The notes beneath the pieces are model-generated. The model saw nothing but the letters and a program-made list of their open reading frames with translations, was not told the origin of the DNA and made no database searches. Shown here piece after piece: positions 31,966 through 40,353 of a stretch of 64,000 bases of DNA (the stretch's first letter is position 1; every line of letters starts with the position of its first letter). The position numbers and the translations under genes were made by a program. Origin of the DNA: JBDTSW01 sp963807385 (GTDB lineage: Bacteria > Actinomycetota > Thermoleophilia > Solirubrobacterales > 70-9); the NCBI GenBank assembly GCA_963807385.1, contig CAWEBQ010000002.1, positions 434,001-498,000 of the forward strand. The letters run 5' to 3'.

Positions 31966-33381
31966 ATGAGCACTGAACCCCCTCGCGTTCGATTCGCCCC
32001 CTCACCAACCGGCGCCCTCCACATCGGCGGCGCCCGGACCGCACTCTACAACTGGCTTCACGCGCGTGGGCGGGACGGGCTCATGGTCCTGCGGATCGAG
32101 GACACTGACCGTGAGCGCTCCACCCCCGAGAACGTCGAGCAGATCCTCGACGCGCTGCGCTGGCTCGAGTTGGACTGGGATGAGGGACCGGTCAGCCAGT
32201 TCGAGCGACGCCCGCTCCATGAGGCCCGCATCCGCGAGCTCCTCGACGCCGGCCGGGCGTACCCGGACACCGCCACCGCGGAGGAGGTGCAGCAGTGGAG
32301 GCGCGCCCACGGAGGTGCCGGCTACCGGGGAGAGCCCTGCGACCAGCCCGGCGCAGCGATCCGGCTTCGCACGCCCGACGAGGGGGAGACGGTCGTCCAC
32401 GATCTGATCCGCGGGGAGGTGACGTTCGAGAACCGCCTCGTCGACGACCTCGTGATCGCGCGCGGCGACGGCGCGCCGCTCTACAACTTCGCTGTCGCGG
32501 TGGACGACGCCGAGATGGGCATCACCGACGTGATCCGCGGCGACGACCATCTCTCCAACGCTCCGAAGCAACTGCTCGTCCTCGCGGCGCTCGGCTTTGA
32601 GGCGCCGCGCTACACGCACCTTCCGCTCCTGCATGGCCCCGACGGCAAGAAGCTGTCGAAGCGCCACGGGGCCGCCTCGGTTCAGGAACTCCGCGACGCG
32701 GGCTACCTGCCGGCAGCAGTTCGCAATTACCTGGCGCTGCTCGGCTGGGGCACCGACGACGACACCACGCTGCTCGCCACGGACGAACTGGTGGAACGCT
32801 TCGACCTGGCCCGCGTTGGTAAGGCCTCGGCGATCTTCGACGATAAGAAGCTGCGCTGGATCAACGGCCGCTTCATGCGCGAGCTTCCGCTTGCCGAGTA
32901 CGAGGAGCGCCTGGCGGGCCACCTGCGTGAGACCGATGCAGCCGCCTCGTCGGCGTTCGAGCGGGCCCCCTCGGCGGCGCGGGCCGCGGCCTGCGAGATC
33001 GTCCGCGAGAAAGCGCAGACGCTGGCCGAGGTGTGGCAGCTGATCGCTTTTCTATTCACCGAACCAATCGACGACCGGACGGCCTGGGAGAAGGTGATGC
33101 GCAACGGCGCCGCCGGCCTTCTGGTTGCGGCGCGAGATGCGTTGGCGGTCGTCCAGGAGTTCACGCCCGAGACGGTGGAGGCCTCCCTTACGGCCATCGT
33201 GGAAGCGGAGGGCGTGAAGGCCAAGGCCGTCTACCAGCCGCTCCGCGTCGCGCTCACCGGCAGCACGGTCTCGCCCGGCATCTTCGAGTCGATCGCCGCG
33301 CTCGGCCGCGAGGTGAGCCTTGCACGGATCGACGCGGCGCTCGTCCGATTGCAGGAGGACGGGCCGGACCACTCGGCCTGA
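31966..33381 (+). CDS. gltX: Glutamyl-tRNA synthetase
   Basis: 471 residues from ATG 31966. Class I synthetase signatures are clear: 'PSPTGALHIGGARTALYNW' (HIGH) and 'KLSKRHG' (KMSKS). It charges tRNA-Glu, and with GatCAB encoded at 55.9-59.3 kb it probably also mischarges tRNA-Gln for transamidation (non-discriminating type). No GlnRS is in the window. The 224-bp gap upstream is shared with nfo and contains no gene. Confidence 0.94.
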   Translation: MSTEPPRVRFAPSPTGALHIGGARTALYNWLHARGRDGLMVLRIEDTDRERSTPENVEQILDALRWLELDWDEGPVSQFERRPLHEARIRELLDAGRAYPDTATAEEVQQWRRAHGGAGYRGEPCDQPGAAIRLRTPDEGETVVHDLIRGEVTFENRLVDDLVIARGDGAPLYNFAVAVDDAEMGITDVIRGDDHLSNAPKQLLVLAALGFEAPRYTHLPLLHGPDGKKLSKRHGAASVQELRDAGYLPAAVRNYLALLGWGTDDDTTLLATDELVERFDLARVGKASAIFDDKKLRWINGRFMRELPLAEYEERLAGHLRETDAAASSAFERAPSAARAAACEIVREKAQTLAEVWQLIAFLFTEPIDDRTAWEKVMRNGAAGLLVAARDALAVVQEFTPETVEASLTAIVEAEGVKAKAVYQPLRVALTGSTVSPGIFESIAALGREVSLARIDAALVRLQEDGPDHSA

Positions 33382-33515
33382 GGCCCAGCCCCCTCCCCAA
33401 GTGGGGTCCTCACCCCCTCTTCGAAGCTAAATCCGGGGGCATGATCTGCCGATGAAGAGAGCGGAGGCTCCGCATCGCGATCAACGCTGCGCGGCTCCCT
33501 CCTGCGAGATCCGCG

Positions 33516-34586
33516 ATGAGCCATGCTGCTGCCACGAAGAGGAACGACCCTGGGACGAAGGCCGGAGGCCGGCCGGCCGGCACCGGCGGCGCGCGGCTTG
33601 CGGATGCCTTTGAGACGATCACGCGGCTCCCGGCGCTAAGCGAGGCGCGCCGGCGGCTGATGAAGCTCACCGACGGCGGGGGTCCGTCCTCGGGCGAGGT
33701 GGCCGAGGCTGTCGAGTCCGACGCGGCACTCGCGATCGCGGTGATGCGCGCAGCCAACAACGGGGCCGGCCCGCCAGCCCGCGTCGGGGGCGTCCAGGAG
33801 GCGGTGGACGCGCTCACGCCGGGCGGGGTGAGGGTAATCGCGAGCTCCCTCGAGACCTACGACCCGTTCGACGGCGAGGGAGCGGTGCCACGCGCCTACG
33901 AGCAGTTCCGGCGTCACGCCCTGGCCACGCGGCACGCGGCCGACCGGGTCGCCGAGGCGGCGCGCATCGCCCGGCCCGACGAGCTCGCGATCGCCGCGCT
34001 GCTCCACGACGTGGGAAAGCTCGTGCTCGCCCAGCTCTACGGAGCCGACTACGCCGCGAATCCCGCGCTCGAGGCGCCGGAGGATCGCATCCGTCGTGAG
34101 CGCCGCAGCCTCGGCATCGATCACGCCCTCGTCGGCGCCGTCCTCGTGCGCCGCTGGGGCCTGAAGCCACAGATCGCCGCCGCGATCGAACGGCACCATG
34201 CCGCGGACGCGGACGGGCACGCGGCCGTGATCGGCCTCTCGGACTCGATCGTCCACCATGCGGGGGGAGGCCGGGTCTCAGTCGACAGCATGATGGCGAC
34301 GGCGGGGCGGCTCGAGATCTCGGAGGGCTCAGTGCGGGCGCTTCTCTACGACTTCCCGCACGCCGGGACCCCACGCCGTCGCGCGTCGGAGCCCTGCCCG
34401 CTCTCGTCGCGCGAGGTTGACGCGCTCCGGGGACTTGCCGAGGGGAAGGTCTACAAGCAGATCGCCCAAGAGCTCTCGCTGTCGGTCAGCACGATCCGCA
34501 CGCACCTCCACAACGTCTACCGCAAGATCAACGCGGTGGACCGCGCCCAGGCCGTGCTTATCGCCCGCGACAGGGGCTGGATCTAG
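33516..34586 (+). CDS. HDOD domain fused to a LuxR HTH
   Basis: 356 residues. Residues about 30-240 form an HDOD domain ('ITRLPALSEARRRLMKL', 'AVMRAANNG', with an intact-looking 'LLHDVGKL'). The C-terminal 70 residues form a GerE HTH ('LSSREVDALRGLAEGKVYKQIAQEL', 'VSTIRTHLHNVYRKINA'). HDOD proteins normally act in signalling without DNA-binding parts, so this one probably links a signal directly to transcription. It converges with a NarL-type regulator only 3 bp away. Confidence 0.83.
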   Translation: MSHAAATKRNDPGTKAGGRPAGTGGARLADAFETITRLPALSEARRRLMKLTDGGGPSSGEVAEAVESDAALAIAVMRAANNGAGPPARVGGVQEAVDALTPGGVRVIASSLETYDPFDGEGAVPRAYEQFRRHALATRHAADRVAEAARIARPDELAIAALLHDVGKLVLAQLYGADYAANPALEAPEDRIRRERRSLGIDHALVGAVLVRRWGLKPQIAAAIERHHAADADGHAAVIGLSDSIVHHAGGGRVSVDSMMATAGRLEISEGSVRALLYDFPHAGTPRRRASEPCPLSSREVDALRGLAEGKVYKQIAQELSLSVSTIRTHLHNVYRKINAVDRAQAVLIARDRGWI

Positions 34587-34589
34587 CCG

Positions 34590-35204
34590 TTAGTCGATGA
34601 GCGACTGGCGGAGGCCGATGGCCACCGCGTGTGCCCGGTCGCGGGCCCCGAGGCGCGCGAGGGCGGCCTTCGTATGAGTGCGGACCGTCTCCGATGAGAG
34701 GCCGAGGCGACGAGCGACCTGGGCGGTCGAGTGCCCGTCGGCGATCATCTGCAGGCTCTGGCGCTGGCGCCTGGTGAGCGCGGCGCGCCCCTTTCCGTTG
34801 GCGGCCGGATCGACGAAGGTCTCCGACTCGGCCGCGGCGTCGACGGCCCTGGTGAGCGCCGCGGCGGGTGAGCTCTTCGCCACGTAGGCGGTGGCGCCGG
34901 CCTTGATCGCGTCCGTTGCCGCCTGGCGCTCGGCCCGAGGGCCGTGGGCGACGATGCCGAGGCCGGGGCTGGCCTTGCGAAGCGCCCTGATCGCGTCGGT
35001 CCCGGAGACCGGGGGCTCCCCGCTGCGGGCGAGATCGATGATCGCCACATCAAACTCGCCGTAGGCACGCATGAGCTCAAGGGCGTCGTCGCCATCGACC
35101 GCCTCCTCGACGTCGAAACGCTCGTCCAGAAGCCGGCGCACCCCCAGTCGAACCAGCGGGTGGCCGTCGACAACCAAGCATCGGCGTTCGTCTCTCACAC
35201 TCAT
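34590..35204 (-). CDS. NarL-family response regulator
   Basis: 204 residues from ATG 35204 (GGGGACAG upstream). Receiver domain with 'LVVDGHPLVRLGVRRLL' and the phospho-acceptor in 'DVAIIDLARSG'; the usual acidic residue pair at the start is reduced to one Asp. The C-terminal LuxR HTH contains 'LTRRQRQSLQMIADGHSTAQVARRL' and 'SSETVRTHTKAALARLGA'. No partner kinase is adjacent. Confidence 0.85.
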   Translation of the reverse strand: MSVRDERRCLVVDGHPLVRLGVRRLLDERFDVEEAVDGDDALELMRAYGEFDVAIIDLARSGEPPVSGTDAIRALRKASPGLGIVAHGPRAERQAATDAIKAGATAYVAKSSPAAALTRAVDAAAESETFVDPAANGKGRAALTRRQRQSLQMIADGHSTAQVARRLGLSSETVRTHTKAALARLGARDRAHAVAIGLRQSLID

Positions 35205-35287
35205 CTGTCCCCGCGTTCCGCACGCTCCGGAGCGCAACGGCCGGCATCCGCCGACCGAGGAGCCATCCTACCCGCGGGCTCCGGGGT

Positions 35288-35316
35288 GGCGCTCCGACCC
35301 ACCCGCAAGGAGCGCC
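35288..35316 (+). terminator. Hairpin plus T-run ahead of the Rrf2 gene
   Basis: GGCGCTCC (35288-35295) pairs perfectly with GGAGCGCC (35309-35316), followed by ATTTT. It has the form of an intrinsic terminator reading rightward, yet no rightward gene ends before it. It may be an attenuator in a long Rrf2 leader or an operator. Confidence 0.4.
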
Positions 35317-35356
35317 ATTTTCATCTCCGCCCGGGTCCTGCGGTACAAAGGGTCCG

Positions 35357-35755
35357 ATGATCTCCGTCACGTCCAAGTCCCGCTACGCAGTCGTCGCGAT
35401 GGCCGAACTGGCCCTCGCGGGAGACAAGCCAACTCCGATCGCGCAGGTCGCCGAGCGCCGCGACATGCCGGTGCAGTTCCTCGAGCAGCTCTTCTCGACG
35501 CTGCGTCGCGACGGCCTCCTCCACAGCCACCGCGGGGTCAAGGGCGGCTACACGCTCGCGCGGCCCGCCGACGAGATCACCGTTATCGAGGTCGTCCAGG
35601 CGCTCGACGGCCGCCTCGGGGACGAGGCCACGGAGGCCGGCGGCATCTGGGCCGAGGGCGTCGAGGCGCTGCGCGAGGTCTTCCGCTCGACCACGATCGC
35701 CGACATCGCCCGCCGCCAGGCGGAGGACGCCAGCTCGCAGATGTACTACATATGA
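35357..35755 (+). CDS. Rrf2-family transcriptional regulator
   Basis: 132 residues beginning 'MISVTSKSRYAVVAMAELAL', with the Rrf2 winged helix ('QVAERRDMPVQFLEQLFSTLRRDGLL', 'HRGVKGGYTLARP'). The cysteines that hold an Fe-S cluster in IscR/NsrR are absent, as in the cysteine regulator CymR. cysK-cysE lie just beyond the inserted element, which suggests regulation of cysteine synthesis. Its last codons 'MYYI' form the left attachment core, so the insertion kept the reading frame intact. Confidence 0.88.
   Translation: MISVTSKSRYAVVAMAELALAGDKPTPIAQVAERRDMPVQFLEQLFSTLRRDGLLHSHRGVKGGYTLARPADEITVIEVVQALDGRLGDEATEAGGIWAEGVEALREVFRSTTIADIARRQAEDASSQMYYI
35743..35755 (+). other. Left attachment core (attL)
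   Basis: GTACTACATATGA encodes the last residues (YYI) and stop of the Rrf2 protein. It matches the right end except for one C/T change. Confidence 0.72.
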
Positions 35756-36059
35756 CCTCGAAGTCGAGAACGCGGCTTAGGCAGGCCCTACGAGGCTGAA
35801 ACGGGGCCTCTGCGCGCCAGAGTGCGCGCCAGTGGGTCGAGGACGAGGGCAGGAGACCCAGACGGAGATCGCGGAGATGGACTGGATTGAGCGGCGTCCT
35901 GTCCTGGCCCGCCCATTCGGAAGGTGATCAGCGTCGGTAGTGCTCCATCGCACAAGGCTCCCGACCCAATGCTTAGAGCGGCCTAGCTCCTCAACGCCAA
36001 TCTCCTGTTAGCTGAGACTGGGAGAGCAAAGTCGGCAACGCGTTGCAGACTTATCGCTC
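35756..36059. other. Left end of the element, no gene seen; arm-type repeats at 35811-35832
   Basis: TGCGCGCCAG occurs at 35811-35820 and 35823-35832 (12-bp period), 56 bp inside the attachment core. These look like integrase arm-binding sites. The rest of the stretch shows no convincing reading frame. Confidence 0.6.
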
Positions 36060-36248
36060 GTGGCGCGATATCTGCGCAAGAGCCGCGCCAAGAAGGCCCT
36101 CCGTGACCCCGAGATTCGTCGTCGCGTCATGGCGGAACTGGAACCCGCCGAGGTCGAGGCGGTCATCAAGGACGCCAACGACGTTGCCATCACACTGGAG
36201 CCGACAACCTCTGCGGCCTGCTTGCGGGAGCCGGCGGAACGCTTGTGA
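36060..36248 (+). CDS. Small basic hypothetical protein
   Basis: 62 residues from GTG 36060. The first 47 residues ('ARYLRKSRAKKALRDPEIRRR', then an acidic helix) look like a genuine helical protein with normal codon bias; the last 15 overlap the minus-strand fragment next to it and look spurious. It may be truncated. Function unknown. Confidence 0.4.
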   Translation: MARYLRKSRAKKALRDPEIRRRVMAELEPAEVEAVIKDANDVAITLEPTTSAACLREPAERL

Positions 36249-36337
36249 TCTTTTGACCGCAAGCGTTTCCCGGGGGCGGTTTCACCGTGGGCCTGCCGCT
36301 TCCGCGCCTCCTCCTCCAGCGCAGGGAGGAAGTCCAC
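36200..36337 (-). pseudogene. Truncated helix-turn-helix gene fragment
   Basis: Reading from GTG 36337 on the minus strand, 'DFLPALEEEARKRQ' then a basic stretch and 'SRKQAAEVVG' resemble the start of a mobile-element HTH protein of the type '..RDQAAELVGVNP..'. The recognisable part stops where it meets the small plus-strand gene, suggesting a deletion junction near 36200. Confidence 0.35.
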
Positions 36338-36514
36338 GGCGAGGGGATCAGAGTTCCGTCCGACCCCCTTCCTAGCGTTCCATCCAGGCCCGCCACGGTC
36401 ACGTCTCCCCCGGGAGCCGGCGTCCTATCGAAGCCCTAGTCCAACGGCTAGGCAGAGGAGTACCAGGAAATGAACCCGCAGCGGGCTACGCGCGGAGGGA
36501 TCATGAGCCCAGCC

Positions 36515-37081
36515 CTAGTTCGCTGCGGCTTTCCCGCGTCGTGTCTTGGGAAGGAAGCCGCGCTCGCGCGCTGCCGCAATCTGCTTCGCAGCTCCACCTC
36601 GGCTGAGGCTGTACGCCTTCTCGACGGCCTCGGCGGGCTTCTTGTGTCCGTTGCCCGGCGCTTCGAGCGCGGCCGTGTAGACCGCCGCAACGTCCCGCAG
36701 GTACTCATCCGTCAACCGCTTCCCCCGGTGACTGCGCGTCGGGGGGTTGAGCTTCAGGTCGAAGCGGTGGGTGCGTTCGCTCGTCTTGCCCGCGTAGGAG
36801 AACATCTCGTGTGCGGCGACGGCGTTCTCGGCAATCCGCGCAAGCGGCAGCAGGCGGAGCGCCGTCCCACTGATCGCGCCGGCTTCCGTCGCCTCCATCG
36901 AGATGCGGCTGCACCTGGCGCGGCCCCATCGGTTGACCTCGAACTTAAGCGTCGCCTCGACCTCATGCTCGAGCCCGTCTTCGGGCCCGAGGACAACGGT
37001 CGTCTCAAGCGGGGTGGTCTCCGATGTCGTGTCGTCGGTTCGCAAAAGCATTGCGGGGTTGAACTTGGTCTTCGTGCGCAT
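36515..37081 (-). CDS. Element-encoded protein with C-terminal HTH-like domain
   Basis: 188 residues from ATG 37081. The first 110 residues are mixed beta-rich and unrecognised. The C-terminal 65 ('LTDEYLRDVAAVYTAALE', 'KKPAEAVEKAYSLSRGGAAKQIAAARERGFL') have the form of an HTH seen in actinobacterial mobile-element proteins that pick DNA or autoregulate. A TTGACC box and GATAGT lie upstream on its strand, next to the 15-bp palindrome at 37141. It could be the element's repressor. Confidence 0.6.
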   Translation of the reverse strand: MRTKTKFNPAMLLRTDDTTSETTPLETTVVLGPEDGLEHEVEATLKFEVNRWGRARCSRISMEATEAGAISGTALRLLPLARIAENAVAAHEMFSYAGKTSERTHRFDLKLNPPTRSHRGKRLTDEYLRDVAAVYTAALEAPGNGHKKPAEAVEKAYSLSRGGAAKQIAAARERGFLPKTRRGKAAAN

Positions 37082-37140
37082 GGCCGAACTATCCCTTCGT
37101 GGCAAAAAGTGGGGTCAACTCTAGCAGAAGCGTGCCCTAT

Positions 37141-37155
37141 CATCGGTAACCGATG
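37141..37155. promoter_or_regulatory. 15-bp palindrome in the divergent promoter region of the element
   Basis: CATCGGT-A-ACCGATG is a perfect 7-bp inverted repeat around one base, between the leftward gene at 36515 and the rightward replication-like operon. Such a site would suit a dimeric repressor. The 37082-37332 gap has no other feature. Confidence 0.5.
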
Positions 37156-37332
37156 GTCAGCTCCCGTGGCAGAGAGCGTTACGAGCGCCGCCGGCCCTTC
37201 GCGGTCGGCGGCGTCTCGACCAATGCCACGGCTGACCGCTCTGCCGACGAAACGGAAGCCGCCCATGCCGACATCCCGAATCTTTCCTGACCCACTCCCA
37301 GGCCCCAGGGCCTTGAGGGAGGGCGAAGTGCC

Positions 37333-37905
37333 GTGAGCCGCGAGACCTGCATCGAGCACCCCGCGCAGGCCTCCTTCGTGATCCTGCGGGACGAGTACAT
37401 GTCGCTCTGCGACAGCGACGCATGCGCGGCGATGCTGCTCCACGTCTTCGAGCACTGGACGAACACGAAGCTCCGCCAGCTCGAAGAACGCAGTAAGGGT
37501 GACCTCTGGGTGTTCCGCAGCCGCGAGCAGCTCCGTGACGAAGACCTATGCCGGGCCTTCGGGCTCGACCGGATAGACACCGCCCTTGAGCGACTGCTGA
37601 TCTTGGGGTTCCTCGGCCGGCGGCGCAACCCCAACTTCGGGTGGGATCGCAAGTGGCAGTACCTCTTCAACCTGGAAACCGTCCAGCGGGCCGTAAACCG
37701 CTTGAACATGCATCGTGGGGAATCCGAGGATGGTTCTAGGAAATCCGAGGATGCATCGTCGGGAAACCTAGTTTCCATCCTCGGGAATCCGACGAGCAAT
37801 ACAACAGACTCACCTGAGACTCCTAGAGCGACCTCAACAACAGAAGTACCAGTCATCGAGGAAAAGAACGTTGAGGGTGGCACTACGTTGGGGGTCGCCG
37901 CGTGA
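37333..37905 (+). CDS. Replication-initiator-like winged-helix protein
   Basis: 190 residues from GTG 37333 with a GGAGGG site. The N-terminal 110 residues ('SFVILRDEYMSLCDSDACAAMLLHVFEHWTN', shortened here, and 'EQLRDEDLCRAFGLDRIDTALERLLILGFLGRRRNP') have the pattern of phage/plasmid replisome-organiser winged helices. The C-terminal third is Ser/Thr-rich and disordered, like a helicase-loader tether. It leads the rightward operon of the element. The replication role is an inference. Confidence 0.55.
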   Translation: MSRETCIEHPAQASFVILRDEYMSLCDSDACAAMLLHVFEHWTNTKLRQLEERSKGDLWVFRSREQLRDEDLCRAFGLDRIDTALERLLILGFLGRRRNPNFGWDRKWQYLFNLETVQRAVNRLNMHRGESEDGSRKSEDASSGNLVSILGNPTSNTTDSPETPRATSTTEVPVIEEKNVEGGTTLGVAA

Positions 37906-38108
37906 ACGACCGACCCGTTCCGCGCATCACCCTCACGGCCGCTGAGGCTGCCGACGCCCTTGGGATGAGTCTCGATTCCTTGGAGCGCTACGTGCAACCC
38001 GAGGTTCGGATTGTCCGCCGGGGCCGGCTCCGACTGTTCCCCGTCCGCGAGCTGGAGAGGTGGGCCAGCTCGAACGCAGCGCGAACCCTCGGAGAGGAGG
38101 CCGCATGA
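37902..38108 (+). CDS. Excisionase/HTH_17-type small DNA-binding protein
   Basis: 68 residues from GTG 37902 (GTGA overlap with the preceding stop). 'LTAAEAADALGMSLDSLERYVQPE' and 'RRGRLRLFPVRELERW' are the helix-turn-helix and wing of the MerR-like excisionase family. In this element it is the best candidate directionality factor for the integrase, though replication accessory roles occur too. Confidence 0.7.
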   Translation: MNDRPVPRITLTAAEAADALGMSLDSLERYVQPEVRIVRRGRLRLFPVRELERWASSNAARTLGEEAA

Positions 38109-38288
38109 TGACCTGGCTTCCCGTCACTGCCCTTGCCCTCGCCGCCCTTTGGGGAGCCTTCGCCGCCGGCAGGGAACGAGGACGCGCCGAAGGGCTCGTC
38201 GCCGGCCTCCTACTCGCAGGAGGACGCCGACCCGTTCTCGGAGTTCGTGGAAGGCCAGCGGGACGCGGCCGAGAAGGGGTCGCAGTGA
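38105..38288 (+). pseudogene. Small membrane protein gene, apparently frameshifted
   Basis: From ATG 38105 (ATGA overlap) the product has one membrane helix ('TALALAALWGAFAAG') and a basic segment to about 38205. The reading then becomes Arg/Gly-rich, while another frame gives a natural acidic end 'QEDADPFSEFVEGQRDAAEKG' and stops at 38286-38288, exactly overlapping the next start (GTGA). One extra base near 38205-38211 would explain this. Small membrane proteins of this sort occur in actinobacterial integrative elements. Confidence 0.5.
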
Positions 38289-38518
38289 GCCTCGCCGCCG
38301 AACGCGCCAATGCCGCGAGGTGGATTGCTTCCAAGGTCACCTCCACGGGCTTCACCGACACCGAAGCCGCGAGCCACTGGGGCGAACTCACCCTTCGCCT
38401 CGAGGACTGCCGCTCGGAAGGCGCGGAGGAGCTGGCGATTCTGGAGTGGCGGGTGGAGATGGAACACCGCCTGTCCGTCCGCCTTGCCCACGCCCCCCTT
38501 GAGAGGACTTCCCCATGA
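38285..38518 (+). CDS. Small helical hypothetical protein
   Basis: 77 residues from GTG 38285. 'SLAAERANAARWIASKVTS', 'EAASHWGELTLRLEDCRSEG' and 'ILEWRVEMEHRL' look like an alpha-helical cytoplasmic protein. Its start overlaps the restored stop of the previous gene and its stop overlaps the next ATG (38515), the pattern of a tightly coupled operon. Function unknown. Confidence 0.5.
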   Translation: MSLAAERANAARWIASKVTSTGFTDTEAASHWGELTLRLEDCRSEGAEELAILEWRVEMEHRLSVRLAHAPLERTSP

Positions 38519-38793
38519 CTTCGTCGGTGACGGCCGGCGAGGAAACGCACCCAACCCGCTCGCGGTTGATCCCCTGCCTGGGACCGCGACGCGGGCGGTG
38601 CGAACCCAACGAAAGGACTTGCACATGAGAACGCACCGAACAACTGATCGAGCTTCGAGAGTGCCCTCGCCCGTAAGACGCGCTGGCTTTTCGACCTCAC
38701 GCGCGCCACTGACGGCGCGTCCGGACGCATCGACCCGGACACCTCGAAAGCACTTCGGGAAAAGCACAACAACCGAAGGACGGCGACCGATGA
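38515..38793 (+). pseudogene. Degraded coding stretch with no single open frame
   Basis: A 37-codon frame starts at 38515 (ATGA) and a further ATG is at 38625. Natural-looking protein appears in pieces in different frames: 'ERTEQLIELRE' near 38629 and 'ALARKTRWLFDLTRATDG' followed by 'RIDPDTSKALREKHNN' near 38663-38775. Indels or sequence errors are the simplest reading. Function unknown. Confidence 0.35.
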
Positions 38794-39416
38794 CCACCGC
38801 AACCCAGAGCCGCGAGCTTCCGCGCTTGCGCACCGATCACGTCCCGTTGGCGCTCGACAACGCCGACGGCTTCGACATCGCGGCTCACTACCGCGAGCTG
38901 CGTGACGAGGCCCGCCGCGCCCGCAACGCCGTGGATGAGGCCGAGCGCGCGCAGCACCAGGCCGCAACCGAGGACACCGCCGCCGCAAGCGACGCCGCCT
39001 ATGCGGGCAAGAAGCTCCCCGCCCGCACCCGGGAGGCCGAGGCAGCCGAGGACGACGGAGGCAAAGCGCCGCGAGGCCGAGGCCCGAACCGAGGCCGCGA
39101 ACAGGGCGCTAGCCGAGATCGTCGCCACCGTTCACGCCGAACCCGGGGCGCAGTTGCAGGGACAGGTGGCCGAGTCCATCGAGGGAGTCCGAGCCCGACT
39201 TGCCGAACACCTCGCCCCAGTGGCCGAGGACGTGGCCGAACTGTAGCCCTCGCCGGCTTCGAGCAGTGGCTCGCCAAGGCCCGCAAGTCCGACAACGGCA
39301 GGCTGCCCGCCGGCCGGGGGCAGAACGCGAAGTCGATTCACGTCAACAGCGGCGCGAACGACCCGGCCCGCCTGGTGGAACTGCTGAGGGAGTGGGATCC
39401 GCGATGGGACCGATGA
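38790..39416 (+). pseudogene. Coiled-coil hypothetical gene with two compensating frame changes
   Basis: From ATG 38790 (AAGGA upstream) residues 1-87 look natural ('HYRELRDEARRARNAVDEAERAQ'). Between about 39045 and 39240 the natural protein is in the +1 frame ('EAKRREAEARTEAANRALAEIV', split here, and 'LRAR..HLAPVAEDVAEL'), and after 39243 the first frame resumes ('FEQWLAKARKS', 'GRGQNAKSIHV', 'LVELLREWDPRW'). The original frame carries no stop, so a full-length but altered protein may be made. Its stop overlaps the next ATG. Confidence 0.5.
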
Positions 39417-39610
39417 CCCCCGGGGCGGAACTCCCCTCTGGGGCCCTCTTGGGAACGGGGAAGGCAGGCCTTCCCTCTGTGTACGGGTCTGGGGATTTCA
39501 CGACTTGGCCGGTTCCGCCGGTCAATGGTGGCGGCGTCGCGGCGGATAGACAGCCCGCCGCTTCGCCGTCGCCCGAGCTTTCAGCACAACCCGAAAAGGA
39601 GACCAAGTGA
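39413..39610 (+). CDS. 65-residue Pro/Gly/Ser-rich hypothetical protein
   Basis: The start overlaps the previous stop (ATGA at 39413) and the stop overlaps the next start (GTGA at 39607), strong evidence of a real, translationally coupled gene despite its low-complexity product ('GAELPSGALLGTGKAGLPS', 'WPVPPVNGGG'). It is probably disordered. Function unknown. Confidence 0.5.
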   Translation: MTPGAELPSGALLGTGKAGLPSVYGSGDFTTWPVPPVNGGGVAADRQPAASPSPELSAQPEKETK

Positions 39611-40353
39611 CAGTCCTACCCGACACCGACCCCGCGCGCCTCATCCCAAAATGGGCCTCGGAGTGGATGCCCGAGCCCGTCCGCGAGTCCCGAGCCAAGG
39701 CCGCCGAGCTCCGCGAGACCATGCACCAGGCCCGCGTTCGTCGCGCCGAGGCAAGGCAGGCCGCGCGGGACGCCCTGCAGATCGACGCCGCCGCCGAGGC
39801 CGAGTCGATCCGAAAGGGCACCAAGCGCCCGAAGCCGACCGCCCCGACCCGAGCCGAGGAAACGCTGATGGCCGAGGACGCCTGCACCCGCCTGGCGGCG
39901 CAGTACGACCAGGCGGCGCTGGCCCATCAGCGCACCGTGCTCGAGCACCAGGCCGCAGTGCTGGAGGCGCTGGCGAAGGCGAAGGCAGTTGCCGCCGAGG
40001 AGGCCGACCCCGCCGCCTACCTGGCCAAGTTCGACCACCTCAGCGACATCGCCGGCCTCGAGGTCGCGGTCGCCGGCATCGATGCCCACCGAGACCACCA
40101 TCGCCGGGGCAAGGTCTACGACCGCCTCGGAAAGACCCGCTTCGACGTCAGGCGGCGGCTCCCGGCCGGCCTTGACCCAGACCAGGCGACCGGGGACCTC
40201 GTGTTCGCGGTCGGGGCGATGGCGAAGCCGATCAGCGAGACCGTGGGCCAGCGCCAGGACCGCGAGGCCAAGGAAGCCGAGCGGGCAGCGGCACGCTATC
40301 GGGGCTGGAAGCAGATGGCAAAGGGGGACGCGGTTCATGTTCCCGCCGCCTGA
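39607..40353 (+). CDS. Helical hypothetical protein of the element
   Basis: 248 residues from GTG 39607 with GGAG upstream. Opens 'PDTDPARLIPKWASEWMPEPV', followed by long Ala/Glu/Arg helices (coiled coil, about residues 25-140), and a more globular end with 'LSDIAGLEVAVAGIDAHRDHHRRG'. No signal or membrane segment. It is not recognised. It is the largest intact gene of the rightward operon and may be structural or a plasmid-maintenance protein. Confidence 0.55.
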   Translation: MTVLPDTDPARLIPKWASEWMPEPVRESRAKAAELRETMHQARVRRAEARQAARDALQIDAAAEAESIRKGTKRPKPTAPTRAEETLMAEDACTRLAAQYDQAALAHQRTVLEHQAAVLEALAKAKAVAAEEADPAAYLAKFDHLSDIAGLEVAVAGIDAHRDHHRRGKVYDRLGKTRFDVRRRLPAGLDPDQATGDLVFAVGAMAKPISETVGQRQDREAKEAERAAARYRGWKQMAKGDAVHVPAA

